Positions 46,808 to 57,650 are shown, counted from the stretch's first letter. The stretch: DNA of 64,000 nt from Streptomyces sp. NBC_01439 (GCF_036227605.1 NZ_CP109487.1:8109001-8173000); one strand, 5' to 3'. Notes: generated from the letters alone by a model not told the origin. Made by a program: numbers and translations.

Positions 46808-47305
46808 ATGAGCATGATCGGGCAGTACCTCCGCCTCACCCCGGCCCAACTCGAGCGCGCATTGCACGACCCCGACTGGGCGGCCGAGTACGCGCACGAG
46901 CTGTACGACCGCGACGACGCGGCCGCCGACGCGCGGGTGCATGAGACCGACAAGGCATGGCACGCCCTCGACTTCCTGCTGAAACGGCGCGGCTTCCCGG
47001 TGGACGTGGTCTTCGGAGAGGCGGACATGCCCTGGCCGGAAGGCGAGGACTGGGGATACGGCCCGCCCCGGCTCCTTACCGCGGACCAGGTACGCGCCGC
47101 CGCGGATGCCCTGGAGGCCCACGCTCCCGACACCCTGACCGAAGGTGTCACCCCGGCCGATTTGGCTGCCGCGAACATCTACCCACAGATCGTCTGGGAG
47201 CGCGGCGAGGAAGCGGACTGGGTCGCGGCCCACTGGGCCGACCTCGCGAAGTACCTGCGCGCAGCGGCACGGGAGGGCGACACGATGCTCCTCTGGATCT
47301 CCTGA
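46808..47305 (+). CDS. DUF1877-family protein (YfbM-like)
   Basis: A 165-residue protein starting MSMIGQYLRLTPAQLERAL, with KAWHALDFLLKRRG and YGPPRLLTADQVRAAADALE, all typical of DUF1877. The family is of unknown function and is often found in accessory DNA or near toxin-immunity genes. The ATG at 46808 is preferred because the sequence before it is non-conserved. Confidence 0.85.
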   Translation: MSMIGQYLRLTPAQLERALHDPDWAAEYAHELYDRDDAAADARVHETDKAWHALDFLLKRRGFPVDVVFGEADMPWPEGEDWGYGPPRLLTADQVRAAADALEAHAPDTLTEGVTPADLAAANIYPQIVWERGEEADWVAAHWADLAKYLRAAAREGDTMLLWIS

Positions 47306-47377
47306 ACCGAGCCGGTCACTCCTTTCCCGCGCGGCCTTTCGAGTGCGTTCCTGAGCTCCTGGACGAGCGGTAAGGCC

Positions 47378-48200
47378 ATGCCCTCCCCGGTGAGCCGAGA
47401 GCGGATCGATGCGGCGTACTGGTGGCGTCGGCGGGAGAACCTGATCCAGTTGCCCCACGGCCTGGTCCTCGACGGCGAACTGGTCGTCTGGGACACCGAG
47501 GCCGGCCGGTTGTCGTTCGAGGCGTTGCAGCGCCGGGCCGCCATCCGAGCCCGCGGCGCCGCCGGCTTCGTCGCCCGGTGGCCGGCCTGCTTCGTCGCCT
47601 TCGACCTCTTGCAGCAAGACGGCCAGGAGCTCCTCACACGCCCGTACGCCGAGCGGCGCGCACTGCTGGAGAACCTGTTCTCCGAACACGCCCTGACCGC
47701 CCCGTGGGCGCTCTGCCGCAGACGATGGACCTGGCCAAGGCGCGGGAATGGCTGGAGTCCTGGACGGACGTGTCGGGCGTGGAGGGTTTGGTGGTCAAGC
47801 CCCTGACCAGCCGCTATCTGACCGGATACCGGGGCGGACCAAGATCAGGAGGCGGGACACCACTGAGACGATCGTCGGCGCGATCACCGGCACCCTTACC
47901 CGCCCCGGCCTCCTCGTCCTCGGCCGCCACGACCAGGACGGCCGGCTGCGCGCGGTCGGCCGCACGGTACCGCTGCGCCCGGACGCCGCCCGGCAGGTCG
48001 CCGAACATCTCACCGCGGCCGCGCCCGGACACCCGTGGACAGGGGCGAAGTTCTCCGCGACGTGGGGAGCCGCGACGTCCTCGACACCACCCTGGTCCAC
48101 CCTGCCCTGGTGGCCGAGGTCAGCGCGGATCGCGCTATCGACCGCGGCGGCGTCTTCTGGCACCCGCTCCGGTTCCAGCGGCTGCCTGCTCGCCTTCGCC
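47378..48200 (+). pseudogene. ATP-dependent DNA ligase (LigD-like) with multiple frameshifts
   Basis: One frame gives LPHGLVLDGELVVWDTEAGR and RWPACFVAFDLLQQDGQELL up to 47705; the next PQTMDLAKAREWLESW, then GVEGLVVKPLTSRYLTGYRG up to 47835; a third ETIVGAITGTLTRPGLLVLG up to about 48050; a fourth LVHPALVAEVSADRAIDRGG to the end. Together they make ligase motifs III, IIIa, IV and V and part of the OB fold. The N-terminal catalytic Lys region is missing, and at least three frameshifts are present. Confidence 0.85.
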
Positions 48201-48353
48201 GTGCACCCTTCGAGTGGATCGGTGGCTCCTGTTGTCTGAACCGCTTGTCCTTCGGGGGACGAATGGCTCGGTGGCCGCGAAGAGGGCTGCGCATCCGTCC
48301 ACCAGGCGAACGCAGAACAGGTGCCGTGCACCACTTCACGACACGGAGGGCCC

Positions 48354-49562
48354 ATGCACGCGAAGTCGGCTGACCACCCTGTGCTCACGGCCCCCCATCG
48401 CCGGACCGTGCATGCGCCCCCACGCCCTGCCGCAGCCGGCGTCGACACGGGCGTGGCCGAAGCCGTCACCTCGGAATTGAAGCGCTGCTGTGCCGACTTC
48501 GTCGCCCACAGCCGTTCCCTCGACCCTGTCTTCGCCCACGATGTCGCGGAGCGGCTGGCCACCTTCACCTGCGACGGCGGTTCGCGGATCCGCCCCCGCT
48601 TCCTCTGGTGGGCGCTGCGAGCATGCGGCGGAACGGACGCCCACACCCCTGGGGCCCTGCGGGTCGCCGCCGCGCTCGAACTCATCCAGAGCTGCGGCCT
48701 GATCCACGACGACGTCATGGACCAGTCGGCGGTACGGCGTGGCAAGCCCTCCTTCCACACACAGATCGCACTCCAGTACCCGGAAGCCGCGCCCGCGCGG
48801 GACCCGGGTCCGTCGCCGTTCTCCCAGTCGGCCGCGGTCCTCGCCGGAGACCTTGCCCTGTCCTGGGCCGACGACCTTGTCGCAGAAGCCGACCTGGACC
48901 CGCCCGTGCGCACCCAGGTCCTGCAGATCTGGCGGGCCATGCGGACGGAGATGATCGCCGGGCAGTACCTGGACCTCCACGGGCAGACGACTTCCTCCCG
49001 CTCGGCCGTTCAGGCCATTCGCACCGTCAGCCTCAAGGCAGCCCGCTACACCGTCGAACAGCCGCTGGCCTTGGGCGCGGCACTGGCTGGAGCCGATGAC
49101 GCCACCACCCGCGCGCTGACCGCGGCCGGACGGTGTGCCGGCATCGCCTTTCAGCTCCGCGACGACCTCCTCGGCGTGTTCGGCGACCCCGCGCTCACCG
49201 GCAAGCCTTCCGGGGACGACATCCGGTCCGGCAAGGCGACCTACCTTCTTGCCCTGGCCCACTCACGGGCCGACGCCAGCGGCGTGACCACCGTTGTCAA
49301 CCTCCTCCGGGAATGCCGGGGGAGCGCCCCGCTCTCCGACCTCGCTCTGGCCTCGGTCCGCGAAGCCCTGCACTCGACCGGCGCTCCTGAACAGGTCGAA
49401 CGGCGCATCGAGCGTCTGGCGCGGGCATCAGAACGGCATTTTGCCGCCGCCAACCTCGGCGGGCCCGCCGCCCGGCGCCTGTCCGAACTCCTGGCCCAGG
49501 TCGCCTCACTCCCGCAGGACGGGTTCATCACGACAGAAGCAGCCGTCCGCGGCGTCGCCTGA
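48354..49562 (+). CDS. crtE: Geranylgeranyl diphosphate synthase
   Basis: A 402-residue polyprenyl synthase. The first Asp-rich motif is LIHDDVMDQSAVRRGKPSFH and the second region is AFQLRDDLLGVFGDPALTGK. It makes the C20 diphosphate for phytoene. GGAGGG precedes the ATG at 48354. It is the first gene of the crtE-crtI-crtB-Rieske operon, overlapping crtI by one base. Confidence 0.93.
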   Translation: MHAKSADHPVLTAPHRRTVHAPPRPAAAGVDTGVAEAVTSELKRCCADFVAHSRSLDPVFAHDVAERLATFTCDGGSRIRPRFLWWALRACGGTDAHTPGALRVAAALELIQSCGLIHDDVMDQSAVRRGKPSFHTQIALQYPEAAPARDPGPSPFSQSAAVLAGDLALSWADDLVAEADLDPPVRTQVLQIWRAMRTEMIAGQYLDLHGQTTSSRSAVQAIRTVSLKAARYTVEQPLALGAALAGADDATTRALTAAGRCAGIAFQLRDDLLGVFGDPALTGKPSGDDIRSGKATYLLALAHSRADASGVTTVVNLLRECRGSAPLSDLALASVREALHSTGAPEQVERRIERLARASERHFAAANLGGPAARRLSELLAQVASLPQDGFITTEAAVRGVA

Positions 49563-51100
49563 TGAGGACGATCACCGGCCCGACCGACCACGTGGTCGTC
49601 GTCGGCGCCGGACTCGCGGGCCTGTCGGCAGCCCTGCACCTCCTCGGCGCAGGACGACAGGTCACCCTCGTCGAACGCGGCACCCGCCCCGGCGGCCGGG
49701 CCGGCCTCATCGAGCGTGACGGCTACCGCTTCGACACCGGCCCCACCGTGCTCACCATGCCGCACCTGTTGGAGGAAGCCTTCGCCGCGGTCGGTGAGAC
49801 CATGTCCGACCGGCTGACGCTGCACCCTCTCCACCCCGCCTACCGCGCACGCTTCGCGGACGGCAGCAGCCTCGACGTCCACACCAGGGCCCAGGCCATG
49901 GAAGCTGAGATCGAACGCTTTGCCGGAGGCAGGGAAGCGGCCGGCTACCGCCGGCTGCGCCGCTGGCTTCACGACCTCTACCAGGTGCAGATGGCCCGCT
50001 TCATCGAAGCCAACTTCGACTCGCCCTTCTCCCTCCTGCACCCTGACCTGGCCCGCCTCGCCGCACTGGGCGGGTTCGGCCGGCTCCAACCAAAGATCAG
50101 CCAGTACATCACCGACGAGCGGCTGCAGCGCGTCTTCACCTTCCAAGCCCTCTATGCGGGCGTCCCACCAGCCCGCGCGCTCGCCGCCTACGCCGTCATC
50201 GCCTACATGGACACCATCGCCGGGGTCTATTTCCCCCAGGGCGGCATGCACGCCGTTCCCAGCGCCATGGCCGCCGCCGCAGCGGACGCGGGCGCCACCC
50301 TCATCCACGGCGAGAGCGTCACCCGGCTGGAGCGCACCGGCGAGCGGATCACCGCCGTGGTCACCGACCGGCAGCGCATCGCATGCGACGCGGTCGTCCT
50401 CACCCCCGACCTGCCCCTCGCCTACCGGCTGCTCGGCGCACGCCCGCGCCGCCCCTTCGCCCTGCGGCACTCCCCGTCGGCCGTCGTCCTGCATCTGGGC
50501 ACCGACCGCACCTGGCCCGAACTGGCCCACCACACCATTTCCTTCGGCACCGCCTGGAAACAGACGTTCCGGGAACTCACCGACACCGGAACTCTGATGA
50601 GCGACCCCTCCCTCCTCATCACCCGGCCCACCACCACCGACCCGGCCCTCGCCCCACCGGGCCGGCACACCCACTACGTACTCGCACCCTGCCCCAACAC
50701 CACTGTCGGCCCCTCCGCGGCCGCGTGGAACGACCTCGGCCCCCGCTACCGGGACAGTCTGCTGCGCGAGCTGGAGCGCCGCGGCCTGACCGGCTTCGAG
50801 GACGCGCTCCAGACCGAAGTCCTCGTCACCCCCGCCGACTGGGCCGCCCACGGCCACGGAGCCGGCACCCCCTTCTCCCTCGCCCACACCTTCCCCCAGA
50901 CCGGCCCTTTCCGCCCCCGCAACCTCCCGCGCGGAACCGCCAACGCCGTCCTCGCGGGCTGCGGCACCACCCCGGGCGTCGGCGTCCCCACCGTTCTGAT
51001 CTCCGGCCGTCTCGCCGCCGCCCGCATCACCGGCCTGCCCGGCGCCCGCCACCGCACCGCGCCCACCCACCGGGCAGCGACGAAAGGCCGCCCCGCATGA
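49562..51100 (+). CDS. crtI: Phytoene desaturase
   Basis: A 512-residue CrtI. The FAD site is [32 protein letters not shown] follows, and the C-terminal [20 protein letters not shown] is characteristic of the family. It turns phytoene into lycopene. It overlaps crtE (TGATG) and crtB (ATGA). Confidence 0.94.
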   Translation: MRTITGPTDHVVVVGAGLAGLSAALHLLGAGRQVTLVERGTRPGGRAGLIERDGYRFDTGPTVLTMPHLLEEAFAAVGETMSDRLTLHPLHPAYRARFADGSSLDVHTRAQAMEAEIERFAGGREAAGYRRLRRWLHDLYQVQMARFIEANFDSPFSLLHPDLARLAALGGFGRLQPKISQYITDERLQRVFTFQALYAGVPPARALAAYAVIAYMDTIAGVYFPQGGMHAVPSAMAAAAADAGATLIHGESVTRLERTGERITAVVTDRQRIACDAVVLTPDLPLAYRLLGARPRRPFALRHSPSAVVLHLGTDRTWPELAHHTISFGTAWKQTFRELTDTGTLMSDPSLLITRPTTTDPALAPPGRHTHYVLAPCPNTTVGPSAAAWNDLGPRYRDSLLRELERRGLTGFEDALQTEVLVTPADWAAHGHGAGTPFSLAHTFPQTGPFRPRNLPRGTANAVLAGCGTTPGVGVPTVLISGRLAAARITGLPGARHRTAPTHRAATKGRPA

Positions 51101-52065
51101 CCCGACGCGAACTCGACGCCGCCACCATCACCGACCCCCACCTGCGCACGGCATTCGAACGCTGCCGCCGGCTCAACGCCCGACACGGGAAGACGTACTT
51201 CCTCGCCACACGGCTGCTGCCCGCCGCACGCCGCCCCGCCGTGCACGCCCTCTACGCCTTCGCCCGACTCGCCGACGACATCGTCGACGACCTGGCTACC
51301 CCCGCCGAACCCTACGACCGCGCCCTCCGCCTCCAGAACCTCTCCCACGACCTGCGCACCGCGATGGACGGCGGCCCCGCGCACCACCCCATCGTCACCG
51401 CGGTCGCCCACACCGCGCACCGCTACCGCATCCCCCACCGCCACTTCGACGACTTCCTCGCCTCCATGCGCAGCGACCTCACCGTCACCGACTACGGCAC
51501 TCTGGACGCACTGCGCGGGTACATGCACGGCTCCGCCGCCGTCATCGGCCTCCAGATGCTTCCCGTACTGGGCCACACCACCACCCGAGACGAAGCAGCC
51601 CCGTACGCCGCCGCCCTCGGTGAGGCGTTCCAGCTCACCAACTTCATCCGTGATGTCGGCGAGGACCTCGACCGCGACCGCGTCTACCTGCCCGCCGACC
51701 TCCTCGCCGCCGAAGGCGTGGACCGGGAACTCCTGCTCTGGAGCAGACAAACCGGGCGCCCCGATCCCCGCATCACCCGCGCCCTGCGCTCCGCCGCCGC
51801 CCTCACCCGGCGCTTCTATCTGCATGCCCGGCCAGGCATGGACATGCTCGACCCCCTCTCCCGGCCCTGCGTGCGCACGGCCTTCGTCCTCTACGGCGAC
51901 ATCCTCGACGCCGTCGCCCGCGACGGGTACGCCAGCGTCCACTGCCGCTCTGCGGTCCCCCTCACCCGCAGGGCGGCCGTCGCGGCTGCCGGGCTGGCCA
52001 GGATCGCGGCAGCCCGCCTCGGGGCGCCCGCCGCGGCCCCTGCCTTCCAGGAGCCGACCCGATGA
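51097..52065 (+). CDS. crtB: Phytoene synthase
   Basis: A 322-residue squalene/phytoene synthase. The Asp-rich motifs are [13 protein letters not shown] and [20 protein letters not shown]. It condenses two GGPP into phytoene. It overlaps both neighbours by four bases. Confidence 0.94.
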   Translation: MTRRELDAATITDPHLRTAFERCRRLNARHGKTYFLATRLLPAARRPAVHALYAFARLADDIVDDLATPAEPYDRALRLQNLSHDLRTAMDGGPAHHPIVTAVAHTAHRYRIPHRHFDDFLASMRSDLTVTDYGTLDALRGYMHGSAAVIGLQMLPVLGHTTTRDEAAPYAAALGEAFQLTNFIRDVGEDLDRDRVYLPADLLAAEGVDRELLLWSRQTGRPDPRITRALRSAAALTRRFYLHARPGMDMLDPLSRPCVRTAFVLYGDILDAVARDGYASVHCRSAVPLTRRAAVAAAGLARIAAARLGAPAAAPAFQEPTR

Positions 52066-53054
52066 GCCCGCGCTTCCCCCGCCGCCCCCCGGTCCGCCTG
52101 CGCCGCGACCCGGTGGCCTGGCACCGGCAGCAACCGACTTGGCGAGACGCCTCACCCGCCCTGATCGATACCGCCCTCAAGCGAGCCCAGGCCCGGACCG
52201 GCGGCAACTGGTACGTCCTGGGCCCCAGCGCAGCCGTCAGCACGCACACCGGCTACGGGGCCACGGTCGAAGGAACGGAGATCGTGGCCTGGCGCGGCGC
52301 CGACGGCGCCCTCGTCGCAGGTCCGGGCGCCTGCCCGCACCTGGGAGCCGCGCTGGCCCAAGCCCCCGTCCGCTGCGGAACCCTGGTCTGCCCCTGGCAC
52401 GGACTCACTCTCAACGGCGCCCCCTTCGCAGGCTGGAACCCCTACCCGGCCCACGACGACGGCATCCTCGCCTGGGTGAGGCTGGACGAACAGGGCGGCG
52501 AATACCCCCTCGGCAACACGCCCGTCCCAGCCAGGCCAGCCGCCGATAAATCTTTGACAGCCGTCTACACGGGCACCGGTGTCTGCCAGCCCGAGGACGT
52601 CATCGCCAACCGCCTCGACCCCTGGCACGGCGCGTGGTTCCACCCCTACTCCTTCACCGACCTCACGGTGCTCGACGACGGCGCCGAGACCGACGTCCTC
52701 ACCGTGCGCGTCTCCTTCAAAGTCGCCGGGCGCCTCGTCGTGCCCGTGATCGCTGAGTTCACCGCTCCCGGCCCCCGCACCGTCCTCATGACCATCACCG
52801 AAGGCGAAGGCAGCGGCTCCGTCGTCGAAACCCACGCCACCCCTCTGGGGACCGGCCGCGACGGGCGCCCCCGCACCCGCGTGACGGAAGCGGTCATCGC
52901 CACCTCCGAACGCACCGGCTTCGCCTTCGCGCGTACCGCGGCCCCCCTCCTGCGCCCCCTCATGCGGCGCGCGGCAGGCCGCCTGTGGCAGGACGACCTC
53001 GCCTACGCCGAGCGACGCTGGGAACTGCGCAGCACCGGCCGCTTCCCCGGCTGA
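52062..53054 (+). CDS. Rieske [2Fe-2S] protein of the carotenoid operon
   Basis: A 330-residue protein with a Rieske domain: CPHLGAAL and CPWHGL supply Cys-X-His and Cys-X2-His. The C-terminal domain ([20 protein letters not shown]) resembles DUF5914-type regions in carotenoid clusters. It holds the fourth operon position, called crtV in other Streptomyces, though I am not sure the products are homologous. It may take part in a redox step of aromatic carotenoid formation. Confidence 0.8.
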   Translation: MSPRFPRRPPVRLRRDPVAWHRQQPTWRDASPALIDTALKRAQARTGGNWYVLGPSAAVSTHTGYGATVEGTEIVAWRGADGALVAGPGACPHLGAALAQAPVRCGTLVCPWHGLTLNGAPFAGWNPYPAHDDGILAWVRLDEQGGEYPLGNTPVPARPAADKSLTAVYTGTGVCQPEDVIANRLDPWHGAWFHPYSFTDLTVLDDGAETDVLTVRVSFKVAGRLVVPVIAEFTAPGPRTVLMTITEGEGSGSVVETHATPLGTGRDGRPRTRVTEAVIATSERTGFAFARTAAPLLRPLMRRAAGRLWQDDLAYAERRWELRSTGRFPG

Positions 53055-53089
53055 GCCGGCGCCCCCGAACCTGCCGCGTAGCCTGCCCG

Positions 53090-54655
53090 TCACCGCACGG
53101 GCACGCGCGCAGGCCGGCCCCCAATACCCGCCAACGCCCGGCCCACGGCGGAACGGCCCCGGTCCGGCACCGTCCACAGCATCTCGCCCGCCACGCCCCA
53201 ACCCTCCAGCAGGGCATTGGCTGCCATGAATCCGCTGGTCGCCGCCCGTTCCATCAGCGCGACCGGCAGACCTGTACGCACCAGGTCGCCCGCGACAACC
53301 ACACGTGCATCACCCGTGCGCACACCCGGCCGGTCCCGGTAGCCGCCGACCGTGAACAGCGGACAGTCCTCACGCCACTCGTGCCGCACATCGACGATCT
53401 CCGCGGCAGCCGTCTCCGGATACACCTCACGCAGCCGCCCCACCAAACGCTGCTCCACCTCCCGGCGCCCCTGCGCCGGATCGACCGCGTACGCGTGCAG
53501 TTCCACCACCGAACCGCCCGTGCGCAGCGCCCATCGATGCGCCTCGCCCTCGAACCGGTCCAGGACGCTCACGTTGTCGAGGCCACCGAAGCCGCTGGTG
53601 CCGAGAAAGCCGTGCCGCTCGCCCGAAACCGGACGCGACAGCCACAGCCGCGACACCAGGAACGGAGGCGCCGTCCGCAGCCCGGCGACCCGCTCGCGCC
53701 ACGCCGAGCCCACCAAGTCGGGTGAGGCGCCGACCACTGCCCGCAGCCCGCCCGCGTCCAGGGCCAGGACCACGGCGTCGTACCTTTCCACCGCCTCGTC
53801 GGCGACGACATCCATCCCCTCCTCGCCGGCCGGTCGGACGCCGCTCACGGCTGTGCCCGTACGGATCTGCACGTCCAGCCCGCCCAGATACCGGGCCAGG
53901 GGGTCCCACAGGGCCTGAGGGAACGGCTCGCGCGGCACGTCGAACAGCAAGCCCTCACTGGAGCCCAGAAAGTAGATGTGGAACATCAGTACCAACTCCG
54001 CCGCCGACAAGGTTGCCGGATCGGCGAAGAAGCTCCGCGAGAACACCTCGAACGCCAGGTGCTGGGCCGCCTCGGGAAAGCGGATCCGGGCCAGGAACTC
54101 GCTGGCACTCACATCGTCCAGAGCCTCGTACACCCCCGGAACCCCGACATCCAGCAGAGGCAGAGCGGCCCGCGGATCCATCCGCCCCAGATCCCGCCAG
54201 CCGAACGACGGGCTCTGCGCGACGAATCCGAGCGCGCTGAGCGGAGGCGTACGCGGCACGCGCGCAAAACCGTCCTGCCCGCCGCTGCGGTGACGCAGCG
54301 GGTAGTCCGCCAGCCCCACCAGACCATGGAGACCCGGATCGGTCCGGCCCAGCAACGCTCGCAAGTTGTAGTACTGCCGGAAGAACGCATGGAACCCCCG
54401 GCTCATCGTCACCTCGGAACCGTCCGCCAGCCGCGTCTGCCAACCCGCCAGACGGCCGCCGAGCTGGCTTTCCCGCTCGTACACGGTCACGCGCACGCCC
54501 CGCTCAGCGAGCACCGTGGCCGCGGCCAGGCCGGCAATGCCCCCGCCCACTACAGCCACCCGTGGGCCGTCTCCTGCGACGCGCGCACTCGCATGCCCAC
54601 CTCGGGCATCGACGCGCCGGGCCCGTCGGTCACGGCCCGGGTAGACCGCCTTCAT
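53090..54655 (-). CDS. crtU: Carotenoid desaturase/methyltransferase-type oxidoreductase
   Basis: A 521-residue FAD-dependent protein. The dinucleotide motif is VAVVGGGIAGLAAATVLAER, followed by YERESQLGGRLAGWQ and FHAFFRQYYNLRALL, and it ends with LVRTGLPVALMERAATSGFM. This is the Streptomyces CrtU class that converts the beta-ionone ring of beta-carotene to the aromatic phi ring of isorenieratene. It is last in the crtY-crtT-crtU operon, its ATG overlapping the crtT stop by four bases. Confidence 0.88.
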   Translation of the reverse strand: MKAVYPGRDRRARRVDARGGHASARVAGDGPRVAVVGGGIAGLAAATVLAERGVRVTVYERESQLGGRLAGWQTRLADGSEVTMSRGFHAFFRQYYNLRALLGRTDPGLHGLVGLADYPLRHRSGGQDGFARVPRTPPLSALGFVAQSPSFGWRDLGRMDPRAALPLLDVGVPGVYEALDDVSASEFLARIRFPEAAQHLAFEVFSRSFFADPATLSAAELVLMFHIYFLGSSEGLLFDVPREPFPQALWDPLARYLGGLDVQIRTGTAVSGVRPAGEEGMDVVADEAVERYDAVVLALDAGGLRAVVGASPDLVGSAWRERVAGLRTAPPFLVSRLWLSRPVSGERHGFLGTSGFGGLDNVSVLDRFEGEAHRWALRTGGSVVELHAYAVDPAQGRREVEQRLVGRLREVYPETAAAEIVDVRHEWREDCPLFTVGGYRDRPGVRTGDARVVVAGDLVRTGLPVALMERAATSGFMAANALLEGWGVAGEMLWTVPDRGRSAVGRALAGIGGRPARVPVR

Positions 54656-55362
54656 GCCGCGATCCGACCGACGAAGGTGTGGGTGATCCCCGTCTGCCAC
54701 CCCGGCAGCGGCAGCACCCGTACGTGCGCGAACCCCGCGGCGCGCATCCGCTCGGCGAACTCCCCGGCGGTGTCGAAGGAGAGCACACTGCGCCACAGGT
54801 GCTCATACAATCCGGCGTCCCCGCAGGCCCGCCCCAACGACATGATCACCGTGCGGCACACAGCCGTCCACAGCAACCGGTCCACCGGCCTGCCGCTGAG
54901 GGTGTACTCGTGCACCGAGATCCGCCCACCCGGCGCCATCGCCGCGCGTACGGCGGCCAGCGTTCGGTCGGGATCGGGCACGTTGCGAAAAAGGTAGGCC
55001 GCGAAGACCGCGTCGAACGGGCCCCCGACCCCAGCCTCGGTCAGCTGGTCGGCCGACGCACGGACGAAACGGACCCCGCCGGGCCAGCTCTTGGCCGAGG
55101 CCCGCTCCAGCATGCCCGGCGAGGCGTCCACCCCGGTGATGTCAGCCCTGGCGGCGGCCGACAGCAGGGCGGCTGTCGACGCGCCGGTACCGCAGCCGAG
55201 ATCCAGCACGCGGGCACCGCGGCCCTCAGCCTGCAGACCCAAGCGGCGTGCCGAACGGCGCAGATGCCCGTGGTAGCCCGGACTGGCGCCCACCAGAAGG
55301 TCGTAGCGTGCCGCGGCATGGTCGAAAGCAACCGACAGGGCGTCGTCGCGCAGCAGTGTCAT
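54652..55362 (-). CDS. crtT: SAM-dependent methyltransferase of carotenoid operon
   Basis: A 236-residue class I methyltransferase of the UbiE type: VLDLGCGTGASTAALLSAAA, DITGVDASPGMLERA and PFDAVFAAYLFRNVPDPD. It holds the crtT position between crtY and crtU. The methyl acceptor is not firmly established in the known loci. It overlaps crtU by four bases. Confidence 0.85.
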   Translation of the reverse strand: MTLLRDDALSVAFDHAAARYDLLVGASPGYHGHLRRSARRLGLQAEGRGARVLDLGCGTGASTAALLSAAARADITGVDASPGMLERASAKSWPGGVRFVRASADQLTEAGVGGPFDAVFAAYLFRNVPDPDRTLAAVRAAMAPGGRISVHEYTLSGRPVDRLLWTAVCRTVIMSLGRACGDAGLYEHLWRSVLSFDTAGEFAERMRAAGFAHVRVLPLPGWQTGITHTFVGRIAA

Positions 55363-55371
55363 GACAGCCTT

Positions 55372-56583
55372 TCAACGGCGTCCCGGCCCTACGGCCGGGA
55401 CGGAACGGCGAAGCAGCGGCAGCTCCAACAGCGACCGCAGCATGGGGCGAACAGGCGTACGCAGTCCGATTTCGAGGTCCTCCCAGGGCGAGGTCGCCCC
55501 GTCCATGAACCGCAGGACCCGCTCCGCAGGCACGCAGGAGAAGAGATGGGCGAAAAAGGCCCCGCCGTCGATGCGCCCCGTGTCCAGCGCGCGCAGCAGA
55601 ACGGCGTCCATGGCCCGGGCCCTGGGGCCGTGCACGGGGGGAGTGCGGGCGGGTGAGCGCCCCGCCCGCACCGCGGCGGCAAGCTGACGGCTCTGGCGCT
55701 GGATCGCGGCGAAGGTGTAGCCCGTGGAGGGCCGCGTCGCCCCGCCCGCGGCTCCGATGAGATGGACCCGTCGTCCGGTGCTGCGAGGGAAACGGCCGTC
55801 GGACATCGGGATCACTCCCCGCTCGCGCTCGACGACGGTGTAGTCGTTCAGGCCCAGGACTGACGTGCAGTAGTGCCCCAGGGCACGCTCGTAGGCCGTG
55901 TCGTCCAAGACGTCCCGGGAGAACTCCGTGTACTCCACCAGTGCTTCATGCCGGCCGAGCGGCAGCACGTAACCGAACGCAGGCCCGCATGCAGGCTGAG
56001 GCAGGCGGAAGTCCATCAGGGTCGCCACACCGGGGTCGAAGGCGGGAACGGCCGTGCGCACGAACCACCCCCGGAAGTGCTGCAGCAGGGTGGTCCGGGC
56101 CGCAGGCAGACGCCGCGGTGGTCGTGAGTCGAAGACCAGCCCGGAGCGGAGCACCGAAGGCACCCCCCACGCGTCGTGACCGTGGACCACGGCCCCGGCG
56201 TCGTCGTCGCACGCCGACTCCACGCTCATCCGCCGCAGGCCCACCCCGAACATGCCGAGTCGGTCGGTCATGGCCGCCTCGAACCGGTCCGACCTCAGCA
56301 TCTTGTACCGCAACGGTCCCAGCGACCGGTCGATCACCGCACCGTCCGGGCCGTACACGCGCAGCCGGTCCCAACTGCCCGACAGCAGACTGTCGTACGG
56401 GCCGGAACCCGCTTCCCAATAGCACCACGTCCGGGCGGGCGAGCGCAGCGGTCCCGGCGGAGCCTCCACCACGATCACCGTGGGTGCTGCCCTGCCCCCG
56501 GGGGAGGTTTGGACAAGATCCAACGCCAGGCTCAGCCCTGCTGCTCCCGCCCCGATCACAGCCACATCTGCATCCCAGGGCAC
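55372..56583 (-). CDS. crtY: Lycopene beta-cyclase
   Basis: A 403-residue cyclase. The FAD-binding motif is DVAVIGAGAAGLSLALDLVQ, the family motif LIGAAGGATRPSTGYTFAAI is present, and the C terminus has SCVPAERVLRFMDG. A GTG start is chosen because GGGAGG lies six bases before it and the first residues then form the expected short lead-in to the FAD strand. It is the first gene of the leftward operon. Confidence 0.9.
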   Translation of the reverse strand: MPWDADVAVIGAGAAGLSLALDLVQTSPGGRAAPTVIVVEAPPGPLRSPARTWCYWEAGSGPYDSLLSGSWDRLRVYGPDGAVIDRSLGPLRYKMLRSDRFEAAMTDRLGMFGVGLRRMSVESACDDDAGAVVHGHDAWGVPSVLRSGLVFDSRPPRRLPAARTTLLQHFRGWFVRTAVPAFDPGVATLMDFRLPQPACGPAFGYVLPLGRHEALVEYTEFSRDVLDDTAYERALGHYCTSVLGLNDYTVVERERGVIPMSDGRFPRSTGRRVHLIGAAGGATRPSTGYTFAAIQRQSRQLAAAVRAGRSPARTPPVHGPRARAMDAVLLRALDTGRIDGGAFFAHLFSCVPAERVLRFMDGATSPWEDLEIGLRTPVRPMLRSLLELPLLRRSVPAVGPGRR

Positions 56584-56712
56584 CCATCGCCTCCCGCCCC
56601 TTGTCCATGGCCTTTCCGCGCGGTCCATGCCGGTGGATGCAGTAAAGCGCCAGGCAGACGCGAATTCCGGGGGGCGCGGCGACACGAGCCACCTTCGAGG
56701 TAGGCAAAATGG

Positions 56713-56890
56713 GGAGGAACGCGGCGTCGGGCAAGCCGTTGATGGGGGGGTTCGCCTGGGCCCGACCCCGGGTCTGGCGAAGCTGGAAGGGGTTCAGGAG
56801 ATGGCGTGGGCGGTGGACCTGATGGAGAAGGGCCTCAACCCGGCCCGCCACATCAAGGGCGGCGACGCCGTCCTCGACGACGGCGAATAG
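56713..56890 (+). pseudogene. Possible 3' remnant of tap (telomere-associated protein)
   Basis: A frame ending at 56890 encodes LAKLEGVQEMAWAVDLMEKG, then LNPARHIKGGDAVLDDGE, well ordered and protein-like but without a start. It stops 89 bases before tpg, exactly where tap is usually found in Streptomyces. Assignment rests mainly on position, as I could not confirm the family from the residues alone. Confidence 0.35.
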
Positions 56891-56979
56891 CACCGAGCCG
56901 TGGCCTCCGCGACCGGAGGCCACGGCTGACAGACCGCTCACCGTGTACGACACGGACACCTGTCAGGAGCTGAACCGCT

Positions 56980-57534
56980 GTGGGAGAGATCGAGGACGCC
57001 ATCCTCCGCGCCGACCAGGAGGCCTTCACCAAAGACCCGCCCAAGACCCTGAAGGGCCGGATCAACTTCCTGCTCAAGCAGCTCAAGACCACCCGCGCGG
57101 TCGCCGCCGAACTCGGCGTCAGCCAGCGCTCGGTCGAGCGCTACCGCAAGGGCGACCGCAAGACCCCGCCCAAGGCCGTCGCCGCCCGCATCGACACGGC
57201 CGTACGCGCCCGCTGGCAGCCCGTGGTCCGCGACCGGCGCCGCAAGCAGGCCGCCGCCACCACCGGCATCACCGTCGAGACCCGCGCCCGGTTCGGCTAC
57301 ACCGCCCCCGTCGGCACCACCGACGACGGCCGGGTCCGCCGCCTCACCGTCCACCTCCCGCCCGCCTACGCCCAGCGTCTCTTCGACGCCCGCGCCCAGG
57401 GCGCCGACGACCGCGACCTGCGCGCGATCGTCGCCGAGGGCCTGCAGGAGATCTACTTCAAGGACGGCGGAACCCGGGCCGACCAGCTCCGGGTCGAGTT
57501 CACCGACATCGACTACTTCGACGTCTCCTTCTGA
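56980..57534 (+). CDS. tpg: Telomere-protecting terminal protein
   Basis: A 184-residue protein of the length typical of Tpg. It begins MGEIEDAILRADQEAFTKDP, then has LKGRINFLLKQLKTTRAVA, an HTH (AAELGVSQRSVERYRKG) and the basic region. The part GITVETRARFGYTAPVGTTD includes Thr114, the residue reported as the site of covalent attachment to the DNA 5' end. The C terminus VEFTDIDYFDVSF is typical. The start is GTG with AGGAG upstream. Its presence points to a linear replicon. A full tap gene is not in front of it. Confidence 0.93.
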   Translation: MGEIEDAILRADQEAFTKDPPKTLKGRINFLLKQLKTTRAVAAELGVSQRSVERYRKGDRKTPPKAVAARIDTAVRARWQPVVRDRRRKQAAATTGITVETRARFGYTAPVGTTDDGRVRRLTVHLPPAYAQRLFDARAQGADDRDLRAIVAEGLQEIYFKDGGTRADQLRVEFTDIDYFDVSF

Positions 57535-57650
57535 ACCCCACCCGCCGCGGCACGCCCGTGCGCGCACCCGGTGAGCCGAAGCACGGTAGTTGTCACCAAG
57601 GCAGGCTTGTTGTCACCGACCGGTGTGATGTTGACCGACCGGCGCATGGA

